From assembly GCF_014651035.1 (NCBI RefSeq), contig NZ_BMWC01000003.1, forward strand, positions 310,001-374,000: a DNA stretch of 64,000 bases, read 5' to 3'. Of this stretch, positions 52,212 to 61,722 are shown piece by piece; the stretch's first letter is position 1; each line of letters opens with the position of its first letter. Origin of the DNA: Streptomyces lomondensis (lineage in GTDB: Bacteria > Actinomycetota > Actinomycetes > Streptomycetales > Streptomycetaceae). Below the pieces are notes generated by a model that was given only the letters and a program-made list of their open reading frames with translations, was not told the origin of the DNA and did no database searches. Position numbers and translations under genes: made by a program.

Positions 52212-53240
52212 ATGGGTGACGCGGTGGAACTGGAGGTCGACGGCCGTACCGTACGGCTGTCCAGCCCGGACAAGGTGTTCTTCCCCGAGCGCGGTTTCAC
52301 CAAGCTGGACCTCGCCCGCTACTACCTGGCCGTCGGCCCCGGCATCCTGCGCGCCCTGCGCGACCGGCCCACCACCCTGGAGCGCTACCCCGAGGGCGTG
52401 ACCGGCGAGAACTTCTTCCAGAAGCGGGCGCCGAAGAACATGCCCGACTGGATCCCGACCGCGCACATCACCTTCCCCAGCGGCCGCAGCGCCGACGAGA
52501 TGTGCCCCACCGAGGTCGGCGCGGTGGTGTGGGCCGCCCAGTTCGGCACGCTCACGTTCCACCCGTGGCCGGTCCGCCGCGACGACGTCAACCGCCCGGA
52601 CGAGCTGCGCATCGACCTCGACCCGCAGCCCGGCACCGACTACGCGGACGCCGTCCGCGCCGCCCACGAACTGCGGGCGGTGCTGGACGAGTTCGGCGGA
52701 CTGCGCGGCTTCCCCAAGACCTCGGGCGGCCGGGGCCTGCACGTCTTCGTGCCCATCGAGCCGCGCTGGACCTTCACCCAGGTCCGGCGCGCCGCCATCG
52801 CCGTCGGCCGGGAGATGGAGCGGCGGATGCCGGAGCAGGTCACCATCAAGTGGTGGAAGGAGGAGCGCGGCGAGCGCATCTTCCTCGACTACAACCAGAC
52901 GGCCCGCGACCGCACGATCGCCTCCGCCTACTCCGTACGGCCCCGCCCGCACGCCCCCGTCTCCGCGCCGCTGCGCTGGGACGAGGTGGGGGTCGCCCAC
53001 CCCGAGGACTTCGACCTCGCGACCATGCCCGCGCGCTTCGCCGAACTCGGCGACGTGCACGCGGACATGGACGACCACCGCTACTCCCTCGAAGCCCTGC
53101 TCGACCTCGCCCGCCGCGACGAACACGACCACGGGCTGGGGGATCTGCCGTACCCGCCCGAGTATCCGAAGATGCCGGGGGAGCCCAGGCGGGTACAGCC
53201 GAGCAGGGCCCGCAAGGAGGCCCCTCCTACAGCTCCTTGA
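52212..53240 (+). CDS. LigD-type polymerase/primase domain protein (NHEJ)
   Basis: 342 aa, ATG at 52212; TACCGT (52199-52204) upstream could make it leaderless. The domain is the stand-alone LigD polymerase (AEP superfamily): LSSPDKVFFPERGFTK near the start, NFFQKRAPKNMPDW, the metal-binding RIDLDP (Asp135, Asp137) and FPKTSGGRGLHVFVPI. It adds nucleotides or ribonucleotides at broken ends. The C-terminus is basic. The end overlaps the convergent DUF1080 gene by 14 bp. Confidence 0.92.
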   Translation: MGDAVELEVDGRTVRLSSPDKVFFPERGFTKLDLARYYLAVGPGILRALRDRPTTLERYPEGVTGENFFQKRAPKNMPDWIPTAHITFPSGRSADEMCPTEVGAVVWAAQFGTLTFHPWPVRRDDVNRPDELRIDLDPQPGTDYADAVRAAHELRAVLDEFGGLRGFPKTSGGRGLHVFVPIEPRWTFTQVRRAAIAVGREMERRMPEQVTIKWWKEERGERIFLDYNQTARDRTIASAYSVRPRPHAPVSAPLRWDEVGVAHPEDFDLATMPARFAELGDVHADMDDHRYSLEALLDLARRDEHDHGLGDLPYPPEYPKMPGEPRRVQPSRARKEAPPTAP

Positions 53241-55419
53241 TCCGGATGTCCCGGTACGACACCACGTCCGTCGTGCCGTGCACCTGGAGCCCGATGTAGC
53301 CGGAGGCGAACCGCCGCCCGTCCGTGCCCGGGTCGTCCGAGCGGGGCGGGGTGAACTCCTGACCGCCGAGGTTGTCGAACTCGTTGATCAGCACGCCGTT
53401 GCGGAACACCGAGTAGTGCTGGCCCTCCACGCGGATCTCGTAGTCGTTCCAGGTGCCCTTCTGGGTGACGCCGGCACCGGCGAGACCCACCCGGTCGAAG
53501 CCGTAGACCGAGCCGGTCTTGTACATGTCGCCGTCGGGCCGGTCGAGCACCTGCACCTCGTGCCCGTACTTGATGGCGACCCACTCCGGCCGGGACTCCT
53601 CGGGGTGGTCGTGGACCCACGGGAAGCGCACGAACACACCGGAGTTGGCATTTCCCGTGCCGGGGGCGTCGTCACGCCACTGGAGCTTCAGCGAGAAGTC
53701 GCCGTACTTGCGCTGCGGGAACCACAGCATGCCCATCCCCGGCGTGGTGGTGCTGGAGGTGATCGTCCCGTCCGGGTTCAGTCCGAACGAACCGCCGCCC
53801 ACGTGCTGCCACTTGGCCAGGGACTCCGCGCTGCCGTCGAAGATCGCCCGGTAGCCCTCGGTCTGCCCCGGCTTGCCGATGCCCGACTGCCGGGCGGCCT
53901 TCCGGATCGCGTTGTACTCCCGCTGGTCGATGACCCCTTCCTCCAGCAGCTCGTCGAGGACGGACGTCACGTGCTTGAGGAACAGCGCGTGGGACGTCCA
54001 CTCCTTCTCGTCCTCGATCAGCTCACCGATCCGGCAGCGGTTGTCGGTGACCCGGTTGCGCACGCCCGAGTCGACCGTGCCGACGAACACCGTCAGCCGC
54101 TCGTCGTACTCCGGGCAGTCCGGTGCCGGGACCCCGCCGGAGACGACGGTAAAGGTCACGCTGCGGGCCGCCGAGGTGTTGCCCGCCTTGTCGGTCGCCC
54201 GGTACGCCACGGTGTGCGCGCCCGCCCGGTCGACCACCACCGGCGCCGAGTAGGCCAGGTACGGACCGCCGTCGAGCGAGTACTCGATCCGCTCGACGCC
54301 CGAGCCGTGCGCGTCGGTCGCCGTGACGGTCACCCGGGCACTGTTGACGTATGCCCCGTCCGAGTTCTTCGTGCCTTCCACGGTCACGCCCGTCACCGGC
54401 GGGGTGGTGTCCTGCGGCGGCGCCGCGACCACCTTGAACCGCACGCTCTTCTCGGCCGCCACGTTGCCGGCCTTGTCGGTGGCGCGGTAGCGGACGGTGT
54501 GCTCGCCCACCTGGTGCACCATCACGGGCGCGGTGTACGGCTGCCAGGCGCCGGAGCCGATCGCGTACTCGATCGTGTTGACCCCGGAGCCCGTGTCGGA
54601 GGCGGAGACGGTGACCGTCGCCATGTCGATGTACGCCCCGTCCGGGTTGCGCTCACCGGTCACCGTCGCCGAGGTCTCCGGCGCGGTGGTGTCGTCCGAC
54701 TGCGGCGCCACGACCGTGAACGCGGCGCTCTTCTCGGCGGACACGTTCCCCGCCTTGTCGAACGCCCGGTAGCGGACCTTGTGGTCGCCGACCTGGTCGA
54801 TCACGACCGGCGTGGTGTACGGCTGCCAGGCACCCGCGTCGCCGATCGCGTACTCGATCCGGTCGACGCCGGAGCCGCCCTCGTCGGTGGCGTGGATCAT
54901 CACGCTCGCCGAACCGACGTACTGGCCCTGAGTGTTCTGCGTGCCGCTCACGTGCGCCGACGCCTCGGGCGCCGTGGTGTCCTCGCCGGTGCCCTCGGTC
55001 ACCACGAGGATGCCCTGCATCTGGCCGTGGCCGGGGATCGTGCAGTGGTAGAAGTACCGGCCGGGCGTCAGCGTGACCTGGGCGGTGTGTTTGCCGCCCT
55101 GGGCGTCGTTCGGGTTGGCCAGGATGTTGAGCTGCACGTCGTTGTTGAACTCGGGATCGCTGGTCACGAACGTCAGCGTGTGCGGCATGCCCGTGGTGTT
55201 GCCGGTGGCCACACTGTTCTCGAAGACGATCGTGGCAGGGCCGGCGACCGCCGTCGCCGGCGCCGAGAGGTACTTGTCGATGTCGTTGCCGGCCGTCCAG
55301 GTGAGCACCTGTTCGGCGGCCGGCGCCTCCGACTGCCCGGCGGCGGGCATCGCCTGCACGCCGAGCATCACGAGCAGGGCGGCCAGCAGGGCGGCCCAGA
55401 TTCTTCGCTGCCGGATCAC
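53227..55419 (-). CDS. secreted blue-copper / triple Ig-like / DUF1080 protein
   Basis: 730 aa, GTG overlapping the upstream stop (GTGA). A signal peptide covers residues 1-29. Residues about 38-140 are a plastocyanin-like domain with type-1 copper ligands: GMPHTLTF (His80) and YFYHCTIPGHGQM (Cys126, His131, Met134). Three repeats of about 93 residues follow (each with DTTxPE, GSGVDRIEYAIG and VRYRAxDKAGN), then a linker and a C-terminal DUF1080 (3-keto-disaccharide hydrolase) domain at about 530-730 (YRAIFDGSAESLAKWQHVGG, WNDYEIRVEGQHYSVFRNG). Coupling to the ThuA/dehydrogenase gene suggests an extracellular redox and sugar role. Confidence 0.87.
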   Translation of the reverse strand: MIRQRRIWAALLAALLVMLGVQAMPAAGQSEAPAAEQVLTWTAGNDIDKYLSAPATAVAGPATIVFENSVATGNTTGMPHTLTFVTSDPEFNNDVQLNILANPNDAQGGKHTAQVTLTPGRYFYHCTIPGHGQMQGILVVTEGTGEDTTAPEASAHVSGTQNTQGQYVGSASVMIHATDEGGSGVDRIEYAIGDAGAWQPYTTPVVIDQVGDHKVRYRAFDKAGNVSAEKSAAFTVVAPQSDDTTAPETSATVTGERNPDGAYIDMATVTVSASDTGSGVNTIEYAIGSGAWQPYTAPVMVHQVGEHTVRYRATDKAGNVAAEKSVRFKVVAAPPQDTTPPVTGVTVEGTKNSDGAYVNSARVTVTATDAHGSGVERIEYSLDGGPYLAYSAPVVVDRAGAHTVAYRATDKAGNTSAARSVTFTVVSGGVPAPDCPEYDERLTVFVGTVDSGVRNRVTDNRCRIGELIEDEKEWTSHALFLKHVTSVLDELLEEGVIDQREYNAIRKAARQSGIGKPGQTEGYRAIFDGSAESLAKWQHVGGGSFGLNPDGTITSSTTTPGMGMLWFPQRKYGDFSLKLQWRDDAPGTGNANSGVFVRFPWVHDHPEESRPEWVAIKYGHEVQVLDRPDGDMYKTGSVYGFDRVGLAGAGVTQKGTWNDYEIRVEGQHYSVFRNGVLINEFDNLGGQEFTPPRSDDPGTDGRRFASGYIGLQVHGTTDVVSYRDIRIKEL

Positions 55420-57893
55420 TCGGTCCCCCTCGCCAGCTGGTCGGCGGCCGGGGTCGGCCCGCCGCCCTTGTAGGTGACCCGCCACAGGGCCGACTTGGAG
55501 TCCGAGGTGAAGAAGCCGCGCCCGTAGTCGAGGACGTACAGCGCGCCGTCCGGACCGAACCTCCAGTCCATGAGGTTCCTGATGCCGTCGTTGCCGACCG
55601 GCACGATCTTCTTCAGCGACTCCGAGTGCACCGGCAGACCGCCGTCGCCCTGCGTCTTCGGGTCCATCAGCACCGCGTTGCGCGGCTGGTCGGCGTCGTA
55701 GAAGTCACCGACGAACCACTTGCCGTCCCAGTACGCCGGCCACTTCACCGCACTGTCGGCCGCCGCCGTGTCGTAGCGGTAGACCGGCCCGTTCATCGCG
55801 GCCTGGCCGCCGCCCTTGAGCCACGGCAGCCGGTACGTCGCCTCCTCCGCCTTGTACGAGGGGACGCCGTTCGCGTCGCGCGGGTAGTCCGGCGCGCCGC
55901 CCTGCGGCGAGTACCAGATGTTGTTGCCGGTCACCGGCGGCAGGTTGACCAGACCGTCGTTGTTCGGCGACTCGTTCTTCGGGCGGTCGCAGTCGTACCA
56001 GCCCAGCGGCTTCGACGGGTCCGGCAGGTTGCGGTCGCGGTAGGGCTGCTTGTTGCCCATGCAGTACGGCCAGCCCCGGTTGCTCGCCTCGGTGATGGCG
56101 GCGAACGTGTCGTACTTGGCCGGTCCCCAGGTCGTCGAGGGCGCGCTCGCGTCCGGTCCGACCCAACCCGCGTAGAGCACGTCGGTCGACGTGTCGACGA
56201 AGATGCGCGCCGGGTTCCGTACGCCCATCACATAGATCTCGCCGCGCGTCTTGCCGCCGCCCTCGTCGGTCTCCTTCCCGGTGAACAGGTTGCCCTCGGG
56301 GAGCGTGTACGTGCCGTCCGGCTCCGGGTGGATGCGCAGGATCTTGCCGTTGAGGTTGTTGGTGTTGCCTGCGGTACGGCGCGCGTCCGCGAAGGAGACG
56401 CCCTTGTAGCTCGGCTGCGGGTTGTTGCCCGAGTAACCGCCGCTGAAGCCACTGGAGTTGTTGTCACCCGTGGCGATGTACAGGTTGCCCTTGGAGTCCC
56501 AGGCCATCCCGCCGCCCGCGTGGCAGCAACTGTGGATCTGCACCGGCCACTTCAGCAGCACCTTCTCACTGGACAGGTCCAGCTTGTTGGTGGCCTGGTC
56601 GAGCGTGAAGCGGGAGACCCGCCGCTCCGCCATGCGCGTCTCGCGGTTGATCCGCTCGTGCGGCGTGTAGTGCAGGTACACCCACCCGTTCTGCGCGAAC
56701 TTCGGGTCCAGTTCGATGCCGAGCAGGCCTTCCTCGACCTTGACCAGCTCGTCGCCGCCGCCCTTGTTGCCGAAGACGGTCAGCGCGCCGGCCAGGGTGA
56801 CCTGCTTGGTCTTCGGGTCGTAGACGTGGATCTCGCCCTTGCCCTTGCCGATGTCGGGGTTGTTCCAGTCAGTGATCACGGGCTGCGAGGAGTCGGCGCC
56901 GCCCCGGCCGATGTAGAAGACCCGGCCGTCGGGCGCGGTGACCAGCCCGTGCGGCTCGCCGATCTGGTCGTTCTGCCCCGGCTGGTTGGGCTTGGTCAGC
57001 CGCTCCGCCGCGTAGTGGGCGTTGATGGTGGCCTTGCAGTCGGCCTGCTCCAGCCGGGTCGTCCACAGCAGCGCACCGCGCAGGTGGGCCCGGAAGTCGG
57101 CCTCGTCGTACGACGACACCGTGCCGCCCATGCCGGTGTAGAAGGAGCGGCCGCCGTCGTAGTCCCGGCACCAACTGACCGGGTGGTCCCAGCCGTTGGC
57201 GCCCGCGCCCGGCTGGTACGTCGACTCCCGCACCCGGGCCACCGTATGGACATCACCCGAGGGGTTCTTCACCCAGTTCAGCCACTTGTCGGGGCGTTTC
57301 CACTGCACCGGCAGGTCCTTGGTCGCCGGGTGGCGGCGGTCGCCGACCTCCACGGTCGCCCGCTGCACGGCCGCCGGGCTCGACGCGGCCGGGCGGGCCC
57401 CCACCAGGCCGGTGAACCAGTCCGAGTACGGCTCCGCGCGCGCCGCGTCATGAATGCCGACGAACCCGCCGCCGGCCTCCATGTACGCCTCCAGGCCCGC
57501 CTCCTGCTCCGGGTCGAGGACGTCGCCCCCGCCGGTGAGGAACACGATCGCGTTGAAGCGGCCGAGCCTCGTCTCGTCCGTGAACACCGAGGCGTCGCCC
57601 GTGGCCTGAACCTTGAAGCGGCGGTTCGCGGGACCCGACAGCCCGATGTCCTCGATGGCCTCGATCCCGGCGTTCACGACCGGCGACTCCTCCCCGGCCG
57701 CGGAACCGTGGAAGATCAGCACCCGTACGTTCGCGGCGCCCGGTGGCGACTTGATCGACATCGTTGTCAGCGGCGGTTCCGGATACGGCCGCGCGCTCGC
57801 GGCCGGACCCGACAGCAGCCCGGCGGTCACGGCTCCGGCGGCCACGGAGGCCGCCCAGACACGTCTTCCCTTGCTCAACCCTCGTAAGTGCAT
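55416..57893 (-). CDS. secreted ThuA plus PQQ-type sugar dehydrogenase fusion
   Basis: 825 aa from the ATG at 57893, with GAGGAGGTG upstream. A signal peptide ends near residue 34. Residues about 55-265 are a ThuA-like domain (VLIFHGSAAGE, AIVFLTGGGDVLDPEQEAG, WCRDYDGGRSFYTGMGGT). Residues about 300-790 are a glucose/sorbosone dehydrogenase beta-propeller (EPHGLVTAPDGRVFYIGRGG, LLGIELDPKF, IHSCCHAGGGMAWDSKGNLY, MGVRNPARIFVD). The paired DUF1080/copper protein could receive its product or electrons. The promoter near 57928 and the 4-bp overlap define a two-gene operon. Confidence 0.87.
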   Translation of the reverse strand: MHLRGLSKGRRVWAASVAAGAVTAGLLSGPAASARPYPEPPLTTMSIKSPPGAANVRVLIFHGSAAGEESPVVNAGIEAIEDIGLSGPANRRFKVQATGDASVFTDETRLGRFNAIVFLTGGGDVLDPEQEAGLEAYMEAGGGFVGIHDAARAEPYSDWFTGLVGARPAASSPAAVQRATVEVGDRRHPATKDLPVQWKRPDKWLNWVKNPSGDVHTVARVRESTYQPGAGANGWDHPVSWCRDYDGGRSFYTGMGGTVSSYDEADFRAHLRGALLWTTRLEQADCKATINAHYAAERLTKPNQPGQNDQIGEPHGLVTAPDGRVFYIGRGGADSSQPVITDWNNPDIGKGKGEIHVYDPKTKQVTLAGALTVFGNKGGGDELVKVEEGLLGIELDPKFAQNGWVYLHYTPHERINRETRMAERRVSRFTLDQATNKLDLSSEKVLLKWPVQIHSCCHAGGGMAWDSKGNLYIATGDNNSSGFSGGYSGNNPQPSYKGVSFADARRTAGNTNNLNGKILRIHPEPDGTYTLPEGNLFTGKETDEGGGKTRGEIYVMGVRNPARIFVDTSTDVLYAGWVGPDASAPSTTWGPAKYDTFAAITEASNRGWPYCMGNKQPYRDRNLPDPSKPLGWYDCDRPKNESPNNDGLVNLPPVTGNNIWYSPQGGAPDYPRDANGVPSYKAEEATYRLPWLKGGGQAAMNGPVYRYDTAAADSAVKWPAYWDGKWFVGDFYDADQPRNAVLMDPKTQGDGGLPVHSESLKKIVPVGNDGIRNLMDWRFGPDGALYVLDYGRGFFTSDSKSALWRVTYKGGGPTPAADQLARGTE

Positions 57894-57927
57894 GGGCACC
57901 TCCTCGGTCACAGCAACACCGCCAAGG

Positions 57928-57956
57928 AAGCTAAACCCCTTTGCATGTCTCGCCAA
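57928..57956 (-). promoter_or_regulatory. candidate promoter of the ThuA/DUF1080 operon
   Basis: On the minus strand TTGGCG (57956-57951) and TAGCTT (57933-57928) are 17 bp apart, giving a leader of about 28 nt with the ribosome site. Confidence 0.5.
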
Positions 57957-58082
57957 TACCTATGACCGGGATGGCACCAACTTTGTCTTGAGTGTGGAGA
58001 AACGGGAGCGCGGCCGGTACCGTCTCACAGGTTCATCACAGGTACGTCTCCGTAAAAGCCTTACCAGGGTGGGGAGTTCCGC

Positions 58083-59060
58083 ATGGACAGACGCAGCTTC
58101 AACCGGCGGGTCCTGCTGGGCGGCGCGGCCGTCGCGACATCGTTGTCCGTGGCGCCGGAGGCCATCAGCGCCGACGGACCGGCGAAGACGGCACCCGCCG
58201 GAGGCGAGGTGAAGCGCATCAAGCTGTACGCCGAGAAGCTCGCCGGCGGCCAGCTGGGCTACGGCCTGGAGAAGGGCAAGGCGACCGTCCCCGGCCCGCT
58301 GATCGAGCTCAACGAGGGCGACACCCTGCACATCGAGTTCGAGAACACCATGGACGTGCCGGTGAGCCTGCACGTCCACGGCCTGGACTACGAGATCACC
58401 AGCGACGGCACCAAGCTGAACCGCAGTCATGTCGAGCCGGGCGGCACGCGCACCTACACCTGGCGCACCCACGCCCCCGGCCGCCGCAAGGACGGCACCT
58501 GGCGGGCGGGCAGCGCGGGCTACTGGCACTACCACGACCACGTCGTCGGCACGGACCACGGCACGCAGGGGCTCCAGAAGGGCCTGTACGGCCCGGTCAT
58601 CGTCCGCCGCAAGGGCGACGTCCTGCCCGACCGGACGCACACGGTCGTCTTCAACGACATGCTCATCAACAACAGGCCGCCGCACACCGGACCGAACTTC
58701 GAGGCCACGGTGGGGGATCGCGTCGAGTTCGTCGTGATCACGCACGGCGAGTTCTACCACACGTTCCATATGCACGGTCACCGCTGGGCGGACAACCGCA
58801 CCGGCATGCTGACCGGCCCCGACGACCCCAGCCAGGTCATCGACAACAAGATCACGGGCCCGGCGGACTCCTTCGGCTTCCAGGTGATCGCGGGGGAGGG
58901 GGTCGGGGCCGGTGCCTGGATGTACCACTGCCATGTGCAGAGCCACTCCGACATGGGGATGGTGGGGCTGTTCCTCGTGAAGAAGCCGGACGGCACGATT
59001 CCCGGGTACGACCCGCACGAGCACGGGGAGGAGCCGCCGGGGGGCGGGCACGAGCACTGA
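58083..59060 (+). CDS. small two-domain laccase (SLAC type)
   Basis: 325 aa, ATG after GGGGAG. A twin-arginine signal ([12 protein letters not shown]) directs export. The copper ligands are HVHG (His97, His99), YWHYHDH (His149, 151, 153), HTFHMHGH (226-233) and [13 protein letters not shown] with the type-1 Cys283. This is the two-domain trimeric small laccase known from Streptomyces, which oxidises phenolics and lignin-like compounds using oxygen. It is divergent from the ThuA/dehydrogenase operon. The C-terminal tail is His- and Glu-rich. Confidence 0.95.
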   Translation: MDRRSFNRRVLLGGAAVATSLSVAPEAISADGPAKTAPAGGEVKRIKLYAEKLAGGQLGYGLEKGKATVPGPLIELNEGDTLHIEFENTMDVPVSLHVHGLDYEITSDGTKLNRSHVEPGGTRTYTWRTHAPGRRKDGTWRAGSAGYWHYHDHVVGTDHGTQGLQKGLYGPVIVRRKGDVLPDRTHTVVFNDMLINNRPPHTGPNFEATVGDRVEFVVITHGEFYHTFHMHGHRWADNRTGMLTGPDDPSQVIDNKITGPADSFGFQVIAGEGVGAGAWMYHCHVQSHSDMGMVGLFLVKKPDGTIPGYDPHEHGEEPPGGGHEH

Positions 59061-59097
59061 CCGGCACATGAGCGCGGCCGCTCTCCGAGGCGTGCGC

Positions 59098-59109
59098 GAG
59101 AGCGCTCTC
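59098..59109. promoter_or_regulatory. LacI-type operator palindrome
   Basis: GAGAGCGCTCTC is a perfect 12-bp palindrome matching the central CGCT of LacI-family operators such as the CebR box. It lies 57 bp before the GTG of the LacI gene, so autoregulation is likely. Confidence 0.7.
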
Positions 59110-59166
59110 ACCAGTGTGCGGCACCGGGGCTATCCTGATCCGCAACCGCAGGTGAGGAGCCCCGAA

Positions 59167-60204
59167 GTGACCGACACAGCGCCGCGTCCCACCCTGGAGG
59201 CCGTGGCCGCCCGGGCCGGTGTGTCGCGGGCCACGGTGTCCCGCGTGGTCAACGGCGGGGACGGGGTGCGGGACAACCTCGTCGAGCGCGTGCGCAAAGC
59301 GGTGGACGAGCTCGGCTACGTGCCCAACCAGGCGGCCCGCTCCCTGGTGACCCGGCGGCACGACGCGGTCGCGGTCGTCGTCGCCGAACCGGAGACCCGC
59401 GTGTTCGCCGACCCGTTCTTCGCGCTCCAGCTGCGCGGCATCAGCAAGGAGCTGACGGCCCACGACAACCAGCTCGTGCTGCTGCTCACGGAGGGCCGGG
59501 ACGACCACGCCCGGGTCGGCCGGTATCTCGCGGGCGGCCATGTCGACGGGGCCCTGGTCTTCTCCCTGCACCTGGACGACCCGCTGCCGGAGCTGATCCA
59601 GCGGGCCGGCGTCCCCACCGTCTTCGGCGGGCGGCCCGGCTGGAGCGGCGACCGGCGCGGTGTGGTGTACGTCGACAGCGACAACCGCGGCGGCGCCCGA
59701 GACGCCGTCCGCCACCTCGCCGGTCTCGGCCGCACCCGCATCGCGCACATCACCGGCGCCCTCGACCAGACCTCGGCGGTGGACCGGCTCGACGGCTACC
59801 GGGACGTCATGGTGGACGCCGACCCACGGCTGATCGCCGAGGCCGACTTCACCCCGGCCGGCGGCGAGCGGGCGATGCGCGAACTCCTCGACCGCTGCCC
59901 GGACGTCGACGCGGTGTTCGCCGCCAACGACCTCACGGCCTCGGGGGCCCTGCGCGTCCTGCGGGAGACCGGACGGCGGGTGCCCGACGACGTGGCCGTG
60001 ATCGGCTTCGACGACATGCAGCCCGTCGCGGAGCAGACCGACCCGCCCCTCACGACGGTCCGTCAGGACATCGAGGAGATGGGCCGCCTGATGGCCCGCC
60101 TGCTCCTGCGCGGCCTGGACCGGGGCGCTCCCCGCGAGGGCGTAGCCGGCAGGCCGTCCAGCGTGGTCCTGCCGACGACGCTGGTGCGGCGGGCTTCCGC
60201 GTAG
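59167..60204 (+). CDS. LacI-family regulator
   Basis: 345 aa, GTG after GAGGAG. The HTH LEAVAARAGVSRATVSRVVN is at about residues 9-28, followed by the periplasmic-binding-like core (GALVFSLHLDDP, DAVFAANDLTASGALRVL, GFDDMQPVAEQTDPPLTTVR). The operator palindrome upstream supports self-regulation and perhaps control of the adjacent laccase gene or the ThuA operon. The sugar effector is unknown. Confidence 0.9.
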   Translation: MTDTAPRPTLEAVAARAGVSRATVSRVVNGGDGVRDNLVERVRKAVDELGYVPNQAARSLVTRRHDAVAVVVAEPETRVFADPFFALQLRGISKELTAHDNQLVLLLTEGRDDHARVGRYLAGGHVDGALVFSLHLDDPLPELIQRAGVPTVFGGRPGWSGDRRGVVYVDSDNRGGARDAVRHLAGLGRTRIAHITGALDQTSAVDRLDGYRDVMVDADPRLIAEADFTPAGGERAMRELLDRCPDVDAVFAANDLTASGALRVLRETGRRVPDDVAVIGFDDMQPVAEQTDPPLTTVRQDIEEMGRLMARLLLRGLDRGAPREGVAGRPSSVVLPTTLVRRASA

Positions 60205-60224
60205 AGCGGTTACGCGTACACCCC

Positions 60225-61679
60225 CTAGGTCGTGCGCAAGGCGCCGAGGGCCAGGTCGATCATCAGGGCTCGGGACTCGGCGTCCGGGACGTCGTCGTCG
60301 GCGGCAAGGCCGGCCCAGCCGCTCTGCCGCAGCCGCTCCAACAGGCGGGTCAGTTTGGCACGTTCGGAGCCGGACAGCCCGTAGGGGTGGGTGTGGGCGA
60401 CGGAGACGAACGAGTGGTCGACGTCGGGTCGCCGGAGCTCGGCGGCCAGGTGCTCGAAGGCTCCCGGCTCGGCCCGGCGCAGCGCCCCTGCCACGACGGC
60501 GGCGCGCACGCGCGGGTCGGTCGCCGCGGTGTGGCGGGCCAGAGCGGCCGACGCCGCCCGGGAGTTGGCCTCGTCGTCGCAGGAGATGCAGGAGAGGGCG
60601 CTCGCGGCGCACCACACGACCTCGGCGTCCGGATCCTGGTCCAGAGCCTCGATCAGCGCGGCGACGGCGCGCGTCTCCTGGGGCAGCCCCGACCCCACGG
60701 TGTCCAGCCCGGCAGCGGCGGCCGCCCGCACCAGCGGATCGGGATGGCCGATCGCCGAGAGGAAGAACTCGACCGGCGGGTCGTCCAGCGGCCGGTCCGC
60801 ATGAACCGCGGCGTAGCAGTACAGCGCCTCGCTGAAGGTGAAGGGGTCCCGCTCCGCCACACGGAGACGGTCGAGCGTCTCGCGCACCGCGGCAGGACAC
60901 AGCACCTCGTTGAGGACGTACATGCAATGGAGCGCCTCGACACCCAGGGCGACCCTCGCCGGTTCCCCGCTCCGGCACAGGGCGAGCGCCTCTTCGACGC
61001 ACAGGACGGCCAGGGAGCGGTCGGCCCAGGACTCCTCGTCGGGACGCTCACACAGCGGGACCAGCAACTCCGAGCGCTCCTCACTGTTCGCCGGATGCTT
61101 CAGACACCGCTCCAGGGTGCCGCGGATCTCCTTGCGGACGCGTTCCGCCTCGTCGGCGTCCAACGGTCGGCAGCGGCGCACGGCACCGTGCAGCAGGTCC
61201 ACGGCCGTGCTGAGCGTGACGTCGTACGCGAAGGAACCCGCCGGCATCCCGGGCAGCTCGCCGGGGCTCAAGCCCTGCGCACTCAGGCGCCGGAGCCGTC
61301 GGCGCACCTCGTCCGCCAAGTCGTCGTCGACCGACTCCACGGCGACGCCCCCCGTGTACTCCGCCAGAAACGCCGTCCAGGCGCGCACGAGCGCGGCGGG
61401 GGCGTCGGCGTGCGCCGCGAACACCTGCTCCAGGCGCTCGCGGGTGCTCCGGTCGCGGCAGACCGCGTCGCAGAAGGGGGGCACGAGATCGGAGAAGGCG
61501 TCCGGCGACGGCTCCCGGTCGAGCGCCTGGGCCAGCTCCCGCACCGCCCACTCCCGGTCCCGCACCCGGGCGATCTCCGCCGCCGCGGCGGCTCGGATCT
61601 CCGCCTCGGACGACCGGAGCCGTAGGGACAGGACGTGCTGCTTCTCCCGCTCTCGCCGGGCCCTGCGCTGGGTGAACAT
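60225..61679 (-). CDS. HEAT-repeat-like hypothetical protein
   Basis: 484 aa, ATG start, no signal peptide. The second half has helical repeats like HPDPLVRAAAAAGLDTVG and DPDAEVVWCAASALSCIS spaced as in HEAT or armadillo proteins. The first 30 residues are basic and charged. Such scaffolds bind other proteins; no enzymatic motif is seen. It lies between the LacI gene and the VOC gene. No recognised family. Confidence 0.7.
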   Translation of the reverse strand: MFTQRRARREREKQHVLSLRLRSSEAEIRAAAAAEIARVRDREWAVRELAQALDREPSPDAFSDLVPPFCDAVCRDRSTRERLEQVFAAHADAPAALVRAWTAFLAEYTGGVAVESVDDDLADEVRRRLRRLSAQGLSPGELPGMPAGSFAYDVTLSTAVDLLHGAVRRCRPLDADEAERVRKEIRGTLERCLKHPANSEERSELLVPLCERPDEESWADRSLAVLCVEEALALCRSGEPARVALGVEALHCMYVLNEVLCPAAVRETLDRLRVAERDPFTFSEALYCYAAVHADRPLDDPPVEFFLSAIGHPDPLVRAAAAAGLDTVGSGLPQETRAVAALIEALDQDPDAEVVWCAASALSCISCDDEANSRAASAALARHTAATDPRVRAAVVAGALRRAEPGAFEHLAAELRRPDVDHSFVSVAHTHPYGLSGSERAKLTRLLERLRQSGWAGLAADDDVPDAESRALMIDLALGALRTT

Positions 61680-61722
61680 CCCGGCAGCCTAGGACACCCC
61701 GCACACCCGCGAGGCGCCAGGC

